Positions 42,130-50,412 of a stretch of DNA of 64,000 bases are shown here, one piece after another; positions within the stretch are counted from its first letter, which is position 1, and each line of letters begins with the position of its first letter. A model generated the notes under the pieces. That model had not been told where the DNA came from, made no database searches, and saw only the letters and a program-made list of their open reading frames with translations. Made by a program: the position numbers and the translations under genes. The stretch comes from Hymenobacter metallicola (GTDB taxonomy: Bacteria; Bacteroidota; Bacteroidia; Cytophagales; Hymenobacteraceae): assembly GCF_004745645.1 (NCBI RefSeq), contig NZ_SRMB01000006.1:171996-235995 (forward strand). Direction: 5' to 3'.

Positions 42130-42592
42130 AAATTGCATTACAGTCTGTGATTCAGTACGTTACACACCCCTACAAATAATACAATTACTTACAATATCTC
42201 ACAACGTTGTGCTACGTGCGAGGAGGAAGGGCTTCTAAGGTTGTGAATAACTCAAGGTGGAACAAAGCGGCGCAGCCCAAACAGCCAAATAGGAAGCCAG
42301 GAAACGCGATTGTACTATTTAAATATTTATTATTAATTAACAATTAAAATGGGTAATGGCCTCATATGAACTAGCAACAGAACAGGAAAGAGAAGAATAG
42401 AAACGGTCTTAATCTAATAGTTTTCTGTACGCTGTGAGAGGAACGTACACAAACATGTATAGAGAGATGCTCAAAAGCTGATCGTGCAGTGACGGGCTTA
42501 AAAACGCGCAAAACAAGAAAACCCGAACCACTCCGGAGAAGATTCAGGTTTCCTCAGCACCGAGGGAAACTGCAGGGGCCAATGGAAGCCGC
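42130..42592. other. AT-rich gene-free stretch right of the iterons
   Basis: No gene is seen. The segment around 42318-42350 is almost purely A/T (tttaaatatttattatt), as expected for a DNA-unwinding element next to iterons. Confidence 0.5.
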
Positions 42593-42943
42593 TTACTCGA
42601 GCAGCTTGTCGGGGAAAGCCATGCCCTTTTTGCGCAGGCGGTCGAGCTGGGCCCGGATGGCTTCGTCCACGAAGTCCTGGCCCGTGCGACGCTGGCCATC
42701 TTCCTGCTCCAGCATCAGGCAGGCAAATCGAACGCCCCAGTCCAGGGATTGCGTCAGGCGATACGCCTGGCCAACGCGCTCGGTCACGGGTGGCGTCGGC
42801 GTGTTGTTTTTCTTTTTGCCGGAAGTGGCCGACGAGCCCGAACGAGCGGGAGCAGCAGTGGCCGTCGAACTGGTGGGTGTAGATTCTGCGGAAGCCTCAG
42901 CTACGTCCGGACCAGGGGTGGAGTGATTTTCGGGAAGGCTCAT
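42593..42943 (-). CDS. Small protein with disordered N-terminus and helical C-terminus
   Basis: This 116-residue protein has a Ser/Thr/Ala/Pro-rich first half (MSLPENHSTPG) with a lysine patch, then a helical end: LTQSLDWGVRFACLMLEQEDGQRRTGQDFVDEAIRAQLDRL and FPDKLLE. This layout parallels the partition partner at 39218, whose tail also has QD-V-E and ends LPDELL. It may be a second DNA-binding plasmid-maintenance protein. An upstream ATG-like start at 43009 reads less well. Confidence 0.55.
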   Translation of the reverse strand: MSLPENHSTPGPDVAEASAESTPTSSTATAAPARSGSSATSGKKKNNTPTPPVTERVGQAYRLTQSLDWGVRFACLMLEQEDGQRRTGQDFVDEAIRAQLDRLRKKGMAFPDKLLE

Positions 42944-43081
42944 GGGAGAAGAAGTGGCGGGGTAGTGATAAAGGTGCTCTTGCGCGTAGTGCGTTCGAGT
43001 GGAAAGCAAGGTACAGGATTTTCTGAATGGTTCGTCTCACGAGCCCATGCGCAGATGGACGCACAGTCGAGTGAGCAGGTC

Positions 43082-43674
43082 CATGTGTGCGGGCGCGTAT
43101 GTACTGCGTGCGTACATGCGAGGTATAAAATCCGGTAAAGGAGGAATTCTAGCCAGTTTATAATAGTACAAAGTAGGATATGGCCAGAATGCGGTTTTAG
43201 ACTAAAATGGACTTTCTAGAATTTCTCTTTGTACCCCCATTCCTGGATTTCCCAAAATCTTGTACTCCCGGATATCTGAATAGTACGCTACATCCAATTA
43301 ACAACCAGTGAGGTTCACGCGCATACGCACGTATGTACGCGTGGTCGAGCCCGCAACTCTGGATTTTATAGAGCATCGGTATTTGACTACTATGGCAACG
43401 GCTAGTACTGGCGGGAAGAACATTGGCTTAAATCCTGAGAAGTGAGGATTCTGAAGCAGCTGAAGAAACATCAGCAGCCAGGATACAACAAAAAGCGAAC
43501 AACCAGCGGGAAGCCAGTAGCACAAATCGGGGTTGATGGCATCGAAGCAGTAGTGCGTTGGTAGCCCAATTGCCCTTTGTGCTTTTCCAGTCGATAGCTC
43601 CATCAGGAACACTAGCATTTCCAGGAGTCGCGCGCAAGTGCGTGCGTACGTACATGCATGCGCATGTATGCGCA
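43082..43674. repeat. Alternating purine-pyrimidine tracts
   Basis: Perfect purine-pyrimidine alternation runs for 28 bp at 43316-43343 and 37 bp at 43638-43674, with shorter runs at 43082-43091, 43093-43104 and 43105-43120. They are built from CG, TG, CA and TA steps (cgtgcgtacgtacatgcatg). Such tracts readily adopt left-handed DNA. The DNA between them has no convincing gene. Confidence 0.65.
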
Positions 43675-44420
43675 AGCGAGCACGGGCAGGTACAAAGGTA
43701 GGCGTGAACACAGGGGAGAGAACAGGCGGGCGAGCACCCGCTTGGGCAAGTAGGAGCGTGGGGGCGTCGGGTAGTAGACAGGCGAGGGTGCAGGAGCGGC
43801 TTGAAGGAGTACCCACCGTGCAACTGTCAGAAGCGGCAACTCCCGAACAGTAGGGATGGCCACCGAGAGAAATTGTCAGAGGAGCGGCCAGACGTTCCGA
43901 GCAAGGAAGGTGGAAGGGTGTTGGACCCAGAGTGGGAGCAGGTGCGCCCTCGAAAGGGGCCGGGTAGGGGAGTGCCATATTTCACGTCGAGCAGAGGTCG
44001 CGCACGCACGAGGGCGGGTGCAGGCGCGAGGGTGCCAGGTGTGAAGCAGTGGGCAGCCGGGTACCGCAGGGAAGACGTGTCGGCAGAAACTCGGAGGCTC
44101 CGGAGCTGCTGCAGGTGTCGGTGATCAGCGGAAGCAGCCAGGCCGGAGAGGTGCAGCACAGGGGAGTACCTGAGCGAAGAACTCACCCCGGGTTGAGGGA
44201 AGCGTCCAGCGACACACCCGGTACCAGCTCGACAGGGGAAGCAGGCAGAAGCCACGGCTGACTGTGCACCAGGAGCTGGCCAGGGTAGGGCGGGGAGTAG
44301 AGGGTCCAAGCTGGTTGGACGCTGCGGAGACAGCAGGGGCCAGAGAGCCGCAAGGCCGGTAGATCCGCCGCAGACAACCCCACGAAATGCAGACCCGATT
44401 TAGCCCTAGGGTAGCCGGCT
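43675..44420. other. GC- and purine-rich gene-free block
   Basis: About 750 bp are rich in G and A on the + strand, between AT-rich neighbours. Open frames on both strands lack protein-like composition. Small stems occur, for example GTCCAA-GCTGG-TTGGAC near 44308 and CTCCGGAG near 44097. It may encode a structured RNA or hold a transfer origin; neither is shown. Confidence 0.4.
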
Positions 44421-44445
44421 TAAAAAAGCGCTAACGATAGTTAGC
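44421..44445 (-). terminator. Intrinsic terminator, leftward
   Basis: Read on the minus strand, the stem GCTAAC-TATC-GTTAGC is followed by GC and six T. This is a small classical intrinsic terminator for a transcript coming from the right. No leftward gene is visible upstream, so it may end an antisense or non-coding RNA. Confidence 0.5.
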
Positions 44446-44680
44446 AAGAGGGCCAACACACAGTTCACGCTAAAGCGATGACAGTTAGTGAATTAGGAGC
44501 AAAAATCAGGAACTTTCTTAAATATACCTCATAAGAATCTAATTGAGAGCTCTTTAGCCAAATAAACACCAGCAAAAGTGGACGTCAAAATTGGCTCGAA
44601 TAGCCATAGACTATAGCTTTTTTGAAATATGCCTTTAAACACCTAATAATCAATTACTCAACCCTATCTTTTGTCTTATT

Positions 44681-44700
44681 TGCAATTAATATTAATTGCA
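44681..44700. promoter_or_regulatory. 20-bp perfect palindrome upstream of the mobilization operon
   Basis: TGCAATTAATATTAATTGCA lies 57 bp before the first mobilization gene. It may be an operator for autoregulation by the DNA-binding mobilization protein, or part of the transfer origin. Confidence 0.5.
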
Positions 44701-44756
44701 TTAATGTATTATTGTGAAAACTCACGAATAAGCCCTTTGTACCGACGCATTCACTT

Positions 44757-45416
44757 ATGGAACAAGACCAAATTGACCTGTCTCGCAAGACAAAAAAGAC
44801 GCGTATGCAGACTTACACTTCTGTTGGCATTGAACCCGCTGTACACGGCCAATTAGCCAAAACCTCGAAGCTTTGCAAGCTCACGAAGTCTGCTTATGCA
44901 ACGGCTGCCGTCGCTTATTTCACAGAACGTGGCTTAAATCCAGTGACGGATCGAACTCGTGAGGCGGCAATCATTCAGGACCGTATCGACAAACGAAGTG
45001 ATCGTCTGGAACTACTGCTTAATGCGCTCGGGCAACGTTTGGAAAAGCAGCAAACGTTGCTCAATGACCGGCTATTGGGGTTGCTGAAAAATCAGGAAAG
45101 CGCCCTGTTCAGCTACCTAACAGAGCAAGAGGAAAACGTATACGCTCCGCTAATTCATGAGCTTCTGCTGGCGGGTACCGAAGCCCTGATTGCACGCAAA
45201 TTGACCGAGCGAATCTATCTGGAGCTGACCCGACAAGGACTAACACTGAACAGTGTTACGGCCAATCAAGATGAGGTGCGGGATACCATGGTTGCCAAAA
45301 AGAAGCAAAACTTTGTACCTATTTTGCCTAATTCTAAGCAGGTCACCTCAACAGCCAATGCTCCGGCTAACGAACTGCCAACGCCTACTATCGCTGGGCC
45401 GAAAGACACTTATTAA
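44757..45416 (+). CDS. BfmA/BtgA-type mobilization accessory protein
   Basis: This 219-residue protein resembles the BfmA/BtgA family that helps relaxases bind the transfer origin in Bacteroidota. It has an N-terminal ribbon-helix-helix-like part (TYTSVGIEPAVHGQLAKTS, YATAAVAYFTERGLNP) and then long coiled-coil helices (RIDKRSDRLELLLNALGQRLEKQQ). The 3' end lies 15 nt before the next gene, so the two form the expected mobilization operon. A palindrome sits upstream. Confidence 0.82.
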   Translation: MEQDQIDLSRKTKKTRMQTYTSVGIEPAVHGQLAKTSKLCKLTKSAYATAAVAYFTERGLNPVTDRTREAAIIQDRIDKRSDRLELLLNALGQRLEKQQTLLNDRLLGLLKNQESALFSYLTEQEENVYAPLIHELLLAGTEALIARKLTERIYLELTRQGLTLNSVTANQDEVRDTMVAKKKQNFVPILPNSKQVTSTANAPANELPTPTIAGPKDTY

Positions 45417-45431
45417 GCCTTGTTACCTCGT

Positions 45432-46625
45432 ATGTATATTAAAATTATTAACCCGGCAACCAACGGAAGGAATGCTTATTCCAACAAGGGTAGTGCACGC
45501 CAAGCCAGCAACTATCTTGAGAAGGATGCTAAGAAGCAGGGGCATAGTGTCGCCTTTTTCAACAGTTCGGCTACGGACCTAAGCGGTGATCAGATAGTAC
45601 GACTGCTCGATACAAATCACAAGGGACTACGATTGAACGATGTTAAATTTTATTCTCTGGTGATCAGCCCCAGTGAGCGAGAGCTAGAGCATATTAACAA
45701 TGATTCAACCAAATTACGGGCGTATACCACTGACGTGATGCACGCCTATGCGGAAAACTTCGTGCTGAAAAATGGGCAGAAGCTCACAGAAAAAGATCTC
45801 GTGTGGGTAGCTACCCAGCACAATTACCGCGTCGCCCGAGGTACCGACGATCTGCCCAGTGGCACCGTTAAACCGGGACTCCAGACGCATATTCACATCA
45901 TGGTGTCTGCTCGTGATGCACAGCAGAAGACGACGCTGAGTCCTTTGGGCGCAGCTGCTCGTTTTAATCGGGTCCATTTCATGGCAGCTGGGAACCTGAT
46001 TTTCGAGCAGAAGTTCAGCTATAAAAAGATCAGCTTCGCCTCGATCAGCGGCGAATGGCAACCTATAGTACCCCCACCATCCTCCCCCCAAACCGTCCAG
46101 CAACGGGCCGAAGAGATACGCCACCGCAAAGTCGAAAGGCAGAAAAATTCGCTGGCTGGAGGAAGGCGAAAGCGCGAATCAGAAGTAAGAAATCTTACTT
46201 CTGGCGAGCTAGATCAAGCTCAGCACAAACGTTTACAGGCCCAAGTTGACCGCATTAATTTAAAGCTGAGTCCGGAAAAGCAACTTGATTTCGAACAAGT
46301 AAAAGCTGCGGGAGAACAACGAGCATACGACAAAACATTCCATGGGCGATTGAGCCGAATAGGTCGGGAAGCAACTGCCAGTAGACCCGTTATAGCCCCC
46401 TATCACCTACTGGCTACAGGCAAGGCCAATCCGGTTTTGACCTTACCTGCCCCGGGAGCAGGAGATGATCTAATTGGCGGAAAATCGCTCAGATCACTCC
46501 CTCCCCGGCCAACGCCTGGCCGTGCCCTACATGACAAACTGCTTAGTGGTATCGAGCAGCTGAGCAACGCGATGGCGTCTACTACGCATACAAAGGATGT
46601 GCGTGGGGAGTGGGAACGAGACTAA
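45432..46625 (+). CDS. Relaxase-like mobilization protein (DUF5712/MobB type)
   Basis: This 397-residue protein starts MYIKIINPATNG and shows ASNYLEKDAKK and the relaxase-type metal motif QTHIHIMVSARD. It belongs with DUF5712 proteins, the relaxase partners of BfmA/BtgA. It would nick the transfer origin through a tyrosine and lead DNA transfer using conjugation machinery supplied by another element, because no conjugation genes are present here. The ATG at 45432 is preferred to a TTG at 45420. The C-terminal third is basic and low in complexity. Confidence 0.82.
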   Translation: MYIKIINPATNGRNAYSNKGSARQASNYLEKDAKKQGHSVAFFNSSATDLSGDQIVRLLDTNHKGLRLNDVKFYSLVISPSERELEHINNDSTKLRAYTTDVMHAYAENFVLKNGQKLTEKDLVWVATQHNYRVARGTDDLPSGTVKPGLQTHIHIMVSARDAQQKTTLSPLGAAARFNRVHFMAAGNLIFEQKFSYKKISFASISGEWQPIVPPPSSPQTVQQRAEEIRHRKVERQKNSLAGGRRKRESEVRNLTSGELDQAQHKRLQAQVDRINLKLSPEKQLDFEQVKAAGEQRAYDKTFHGRLSRIGREATASRPVIAPYHLLATGKANPVLTLPAPGAGDDLIGGKSLRSLPPRPTPGRALHDKLLSGIEQLSNAMASTTHTKDVRGEWERD

Positions 46626-46858
46626 TTCCCCATCAGCCTTTCTAGTTGGGCAGCAGAAGCCAAACACATTTTGTTATAATTGCGATTAAATTTGATAGCG
46701 ATATAACTTTGCACACCTGTCCTTACTTCTCGATGGCAATAGTAGCTATCGAAAGATTCTCTGGAGTGAGTGGGCCCGTTTTCGGTATGATCGCCATCTT
46801 GACTCTTTCTGCCGGCGATTACTATTTGTCCCATCGTGCACGACTAAGCTAAACCGAT

Positions 46859-47608
46859 ATGAACTGCACTACTGACCGTTTCGGGCCAGCAGGACCGCCC
46901 GATAACTTTTTCAAGATCCAAGACCCCTTTGTATTGGCTTTCGCGCAAGCAGTAGCCAGTGATTTCCGCCAGTGGGAGGTACAAACCAGCCAGAAAATTA
47001 TTCGCGGTGCGTATGATGCCGACCATTTCCGAAGGATGCACGCTTACCTGCTGCAGGATACCTACCCCTGGGCAGGTCAGACACGCCGGGATATGAGTGA
47101 TCCAACGCTGCGCAACCGTAATAGTGAGGCTACAGGGGCACCGCTAACGTTCGAGAAGCCTGTCAATGTCAATGACCGGCTCAACGAAATCAGCGACCAG
47201 CTTAAGCAGGAAAACGAGCTGCGCGGACTAGATCAGAAAAAGTTTGTTGAGCGCTTGGCCAGCTATTACGACCAGTACAACCAGGTAGCTCCGTTCCGGG
47301 GTGGAAATGAGGCGACGTTGAACATGCTCACCGAGCAGATCGCCAAAGGTGCCGGCTACGATATGCATCTGGAGCAGTCACTACATTTACGACTGCATGC
47401 AGACCGGGCATTGCAACAAGGAATCGTAGCAGACTACTCGGACTTAGTTACTGCATTAGGGAAGGTAACCACGCCGGCGCAAGGCCTCGAAGCGGAATTA
47501 CTGCGTAGAGCCTCTCTTCGTGAGCTGACTCCTGAGCCTACTCGCCATTCTCATGAGTCCGAACACCAGCGTGATATGCAGCAGGGCAGGGCCTTGATTA
47601 CAGGCTAA
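46859..47608 (+). CDS. Fic-family protein with degenerate active site
   Basis: This 249-residue protein has the Fic fold: the FRRMHAYLLQDTYPWAGQTR helix, the flap region, and YYDQYNQVAPFRGGNEATLNML where HPFxxGNGRxxR is expected. The catalytic histidine is replaced by alanine and GNGR reads GNEA, so normal AMP transfer should be impossible. BepA-like plasmid Fic proteins have the same length and N-terminal layout. It may be an inactivated toxin, a regulator, or a Fic with altered chemistry. It follows the mobilization operon by about 230 bp with no gene between. The C-terminal tail is charged (RHSHESEHQRDMQQG). Confidence 0.82.
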   Translation: MNCTTDRFGPAGPPDNFFKIQDPFVLAFAQAVASDFRQWEVQTSQKIIRGAYDADHFRRMHAYLLQDTYPWAGQTRRDMSDPTLRNRNSEATGAPLTFEKPVNVNDRLNEISDQLKQENELRGLDQKKFVERLASYYDQYNQVAPFRGGNEATLNMLTEQIAKGAGYDMHLEQSLHLRLHADRALQQGIVADYSDLVTALGKVTTPAQGLEAELLRRASLRELTPEPTRHSHESEHQRDMQQGRALITG

Positions 47609-47968
47609 CTCAGCGAGTAGGAACGAGCCATACGTGTCGATGAAGTAAAGCGTCGAGAAGTATACTTTACCATACCCGGCAAGAGTACCTCGGTAATCAA
47701 ACATGGAGGAGCGTGCGCAAAGTACACCCCTCACAACTACCTTTTCCCCGCGCAAATAGGAGTTATATCAGTGTGTTAGGACAACTGCGCCTCACTCATT
47801 CCCCTTAGGGAATCTTGTAGTAGCCATCCTAATGTCAGGACACAGTATACGTAGGGCCAGAAAAAAACGCTTACACTCAATAGCACAACGGACCGAATGC
47901 TTCTGCGCTAGTCTTGCTTTCTGAGCTCGCTGTACCTTAGTCCCCAATTTTCCTTTACGTTCACTCTC
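47609..47968. other. Gene-free stretch
   Basis: No gene or strong repeat was recognised in these 360 bp. Open frames are short and without protein-like composition. Confidence 0.4.
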
Positions 47969-48316
47969 ATGCCAACACATCGCACCATTTATGAACAACC
48001 TGACAGTTGGCAGCATCTGCAGCAATGGTTCAAGCGCAACAATGATCCGTTGCGTCCCTGGAATGTTTCTTCCCTCAGCCGCCACGTGCGCCTACCCCAG
48101 GCCGTAGTACGCTCTTTATTGACTGCCCCGAAAGGAGCAGAAGGGATGAGCCGTACGGCCTTTACTCAAGAGCGCTTGCGTTTGTTTCAGCGGCTGTTCC
48201 GCCGCTATGGCTACCGAGTACAGGTCTCAGAGCAGCCCCCTGGCCCAAGCGGCCCTTGCCGACACGTGCCGTTATTAACCGGTGCGCAGTTGCATCCATA
48301 TGCTGCGGGCGAGTAG
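47969..48316 (+). CDS. Hypothetical basic protein, possible helix-turn-helix
   Basis: This 115-residue protein is basic and helical: DSWQHLQQWFKRNNDPLRPWNVSSLSRHVRLPQAVVRSLL, then ERLRLFQRLFRRYGYRVQV. The middle could be a helix-turn-helix. The pair DPLRPWN-S also appears, altered, as RPWKPWNFSYFK in the 80-residue protein at 50124, so the two may be distant relatives. The function is unknown. The gene converges on the XRE regulator gene across the 54-bp palindrome. Confidence 0.55.
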   Translation: MPTHRTIYEQPDSWQHLQQWFKRNNDPLRPWNVSSLSRHVRLPQAVVRSLLTAPKGAEGMSRTAFTQERLRLFQRLFRRYGYRVQVSEQPPGPSGPCRHVPLLTGAQLHPYAAGE

Positions 48317-48478
48317 AGAAATACCGCAGGGCACCTCTGCCATAACAGCTATTAAACTATATAGCTTCCTGTTTAAAGTGATCTTGGGTTCGTCTCTAAA
48401 ACCTCTTATCCCTACACTCCAATAAGTTGTAATGCCGCCAAGCATTGGCGCCTGCGCTTCTTCCACAAGAGGTCGCTC

Positions 48479-48532
48479 TTCGAGGGGAGCCGAGTGAAGA
48501 GACTATAGTCTCTTCACTCGGCTCCCCTCGAA
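48479..48532. repeat. 54-bp perfect palindrome without spacer
   Basis: Positions 48479-48505 (TTCGAGGGGAGCCGAGTGAA continuing to GAGACTA) are followed immediately by their exact reverse complement to 48532. It lies between two convergent genes. It could be a terminator cruciform, though it has no loop and no T-run. Confidence 0.85.
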
Positions 48533-48749
48533 AGTTCATACTGGATCCTTCTGATTAGGTTTCGTGACTTTAGCAGCAGGGAAGAGGTAGCACTAACGTG
48601 TAAACGACATCTACTTACAAAAAGAGGAGGCTGATCCCAAAGTTGGTTATGACAAAGGTTCATCTTCCTGGGCTAGTTGTATGTGGGCCGGAAGATGCCT
48701 CGCCACAACGGCTTTGTTCTCTTAGTGACCACCCAATTGCCCGCCTGAA

Positions 48750-48998
48750 CTATATCTCTGGTTCGCCGCCGGCCGAAAAGTTAAATAGCTCGCGTACATC
48801 CAGTTGTAGTGCACGCGCTAAAATGAAGACCGTGCTCAAACTGGTATTAATGGCACCGCGTTCAATCCGACCAATCTGACTAAGCTCCAAATCCGCAGCG
48901 GCTGCTAGACTTTCCTGGGTAAATCCCTTCGCTTGCCGCACCTGTCGCAGCCGACGCCCAAACTGATTAAGACGTTCTTGGTCCCGGACGTACTTCAC
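48750..48998 (-). CDS. XRE-family helix-turn-helix regulator
   Basis: This 82-residue protein is a single Cro/C1-type helix-turn-helix: LRQVRQAKGFTQESLAAAADLELSQIGRIERGAINTSLSTVFILARAL. It binds DNA as a dimer. An 18-bp perfect palindrome at 49032-49049, 34 bp upstream of its ATG, is a natural operator. The divergent gene at 49129 would then be controlled by the same site. No toxin-like partner is recognised, but the arrangement also suits an addiction or phage-type control module. Confidence 0.88.
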   Translation of the reverse strand: MKYVRDQERLNQFGRRLRQVRQAKGFTQESLAAAADLELSQIGRIERGAINTSLSTVFILARALQLDVRELFNFSAGGEPEI

Positions 48999-49031
48999 TA
49001 CGCAAAGGAGGAACCTTGCTCTATCAGATGT

Positions 49032-49071
49032 TAGGGCAAATTTGCCCTATTGTGGAAAACAGATACTTTTG
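49032..49071 (+). promoter_or_regulatory. Promoter with palindromic operator between divergent genes
   Basis: The perfect palindrome TAGGGCAAATTTGCCCTA (49032-49049) contains the TTTG of a -33 box (49041-49044). A -7 box TACTTTTG lies at 49064-49071, 19 nt further. Binding of the XRE protein here would block this rightward promoter and probably its own. Confidence 0.65.
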
Positions 49072-49128
49072 CGCGAGTACGGGTGCCATTACTCCCTCAC
49101 GTTAAAGGAACCAGCAGGTATCAGCAGT

Positions 49129-49677
49129 ATGAACGTTGAAATACCCCCACCTTCGGCATTACGGCTAAGGGCCCTGTACGCTCGTCGAACCCTAACCGGA
49201 GCCCGTATCCAAGATACCCACGCGATCAGCCATGACGTCGTGGATTACTTCCTAGCCCAGCTGAGCAAACGATGGCAGTGCGACCTCGATCAGGAAAGCA
49301 TCTATAATTTCATCACGCCCAACTCCCTTCCTTACGAAAAGTACGTCGTTCTGACCCTGGGCAGCCACGCGTGGATGGACATGGAAAGTCAGTTGGGCAT
49401 CTGCTTTCTTGAAAAAGAAGAAGCCACCTACACCCTGCTGGGGGCGATATATAAAAAATGTCCACTTCCAGCCTCTCAGTTTTCAGCTATTTGGGAAAGC
49501 ACGGATCCCACCAGCAAGCCCTGTGAGTTTGTCCGGTATGCGGAATACATCCGTTGTCAATACTCGCCTAACCCGATACTATGGCAGGGAGAAATCAACC
49601 TGACTCTCTCCTTTCCACCTGCTTTTTTCGAAAGCGTATTAGCGCAAGATGTATTGCAGCAAATCAAACCATTGTAA
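49129..49677 (+). CDS. Unknown protein divergent from the XRE regulator
   Basis: This 182-residue protein is not recognised. It has an N-terminal helical part (ALRLRALYARRTLTGARIQDTHAISHDVVDYFLAQL) and a mixed second half with VLTLGSHAWMDMESQLGICFLEKEEATYTLLGAIY. No membrane or signal segment is seen. The ATG at 49129 is chosen because the promoter's -7 box lies inside the longer frame that begins at 49042. Control by the XRE regulator is inferred from the shared intergenic palindrome. Confidence 0.65.
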   Translation: MNVEIPPPSALRLRALYARRTLTGARIQDTHAISHDVVDYFLAQLSKRWQCDLDQESIYNFITPNSLPYEKYVVLTLGSHAWMDMESQLGICFLEKEEATYTLLGAIYKKCPLPASQFSAIWESTDPTSKPCEFVRYAEYIRCQYSPNPILWQGEINLTLSFPPAFFESVLAQDVLQQIKPL

Positions 49678-50123
49678 AAAGTGGGCCTTTTCTGTCCTGC
49701 TATCAGTAGACCGAGCTCACATAACGCATTCTCATTCCGTACGGCCTCATCCAACCCTGCGGCAAAAAGTTAAGGTATGACTCACCTATCTGAACTGACG
49801 CTCTATCAGCAGCAGGGCTTGCCGGGTGCTCGAGGGACGTCGGCTCTACTACAACAAAGTGTTAAAAACCCACTTCATCTTGCGCTAGCCGAAAAATATG
49901 CAGCAAGTTAAATTCACAGTATTACTACAGGATGCTTGGTATTTCTAGCTTTCCAAGTGCCCATGTAATTCTTTTCCCAGCCGGTTGAAGCACAGGCGCA
50001 CGCATCGGGTTCTATATAGGCATTCCGCATAACATTTCTTGCAATACCCTTACATTCCCTGATCCAAGCGAGTGCCCGCATTACTTCATTGGGTTGTCAC
50101 GTCTTCCAGCAGTTTGTTAGGGT
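49678..50123. other. Stretch with one doubtful small frame
   Basis: A 44-codon frame at 49777-49911 (MTHLSELTLYQQQGLPGARG) could be a remnant but has no recognised match. The rest shows no gene or clear repeat. Confidence 0.35.
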
Positions 50124-50366
50124 ATGGTAAGGTATACAGTATATCCGTTTTGCAAGAAGATTTATAGTACTATCGATCGGCCTTGGAAGCCATGGAACTT
50201 CAGTTACTTTAAGTGGGCAATGATCCAACGCATCGCCGTGTCTAAGGGCATCAACCACAAGCGCAATGAAGCCTTGTTGCGCCAGCTTAACTTACCGAAG
50301 GTCCAACTGGCGACGACGAAGGTGGTAGCACCCTTCTATTATCGCCAAGAGCTCGTCCGGCAGTAA
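50124..50366 (+). CDS. Small basic hypothetical protein
   Basis: This 80-residue protein is basic and rich in Lys, Arg and aromatic residues (RPWKPWNFSYFKWAMIQRIAVSKGINHKRNEALLRQL). It could bind nucleic acid. RPWKPWN resembles PLRPWN of the protein at 47969. The 619-residue gene begins 46 nt downstream in the same direction, so they may share a transcript. Confidence 0.5.
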   Translation: MVRYTVYPFCKKIYSTIDRPWKPWNFSYFKWAMIQRIAVSKGINHKRNEALLRQLNLPKVQLATTKVVAPFYYRQELVRQ

Positions 50367-50412
50367 CGCTCCTTGTAGTTTCAGGGGCAATAGAATTCTA
50401 AGATATTGCACT

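Noticed and set aside
43298..43978. 226-codon minus-strand frame with a hydrophobic segment
   Set aside because: Its first half translates the alternating purine-pyrimidine tract into repetitive His/Ala/Cys/Arg text; no conserved motif and no matching neighbour. A shorter membrane protein starting inside it cannot be fully excluded.
43827..44309. 160-codon minus-strand frame in the GC-rich block
   Set aside because: The composition (Pro, Ser, Cys, Arg rich, no hydrophobic core) is not protein-like, and frames exist on both strands at the same place.
46622..46852. Two overlapping small frames on opposite strands before the Fic gene
   Set aside because: Neither has recognisable features; the segment more likely holds the promoter of the Fic gene.
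48479..48532. Palindrome considered as proof of a linear-plasmid telomere
   Set aside because: No protelomerase gene is present in the window and genes continue normally on both sides, so it is kept only as one hypothesis.
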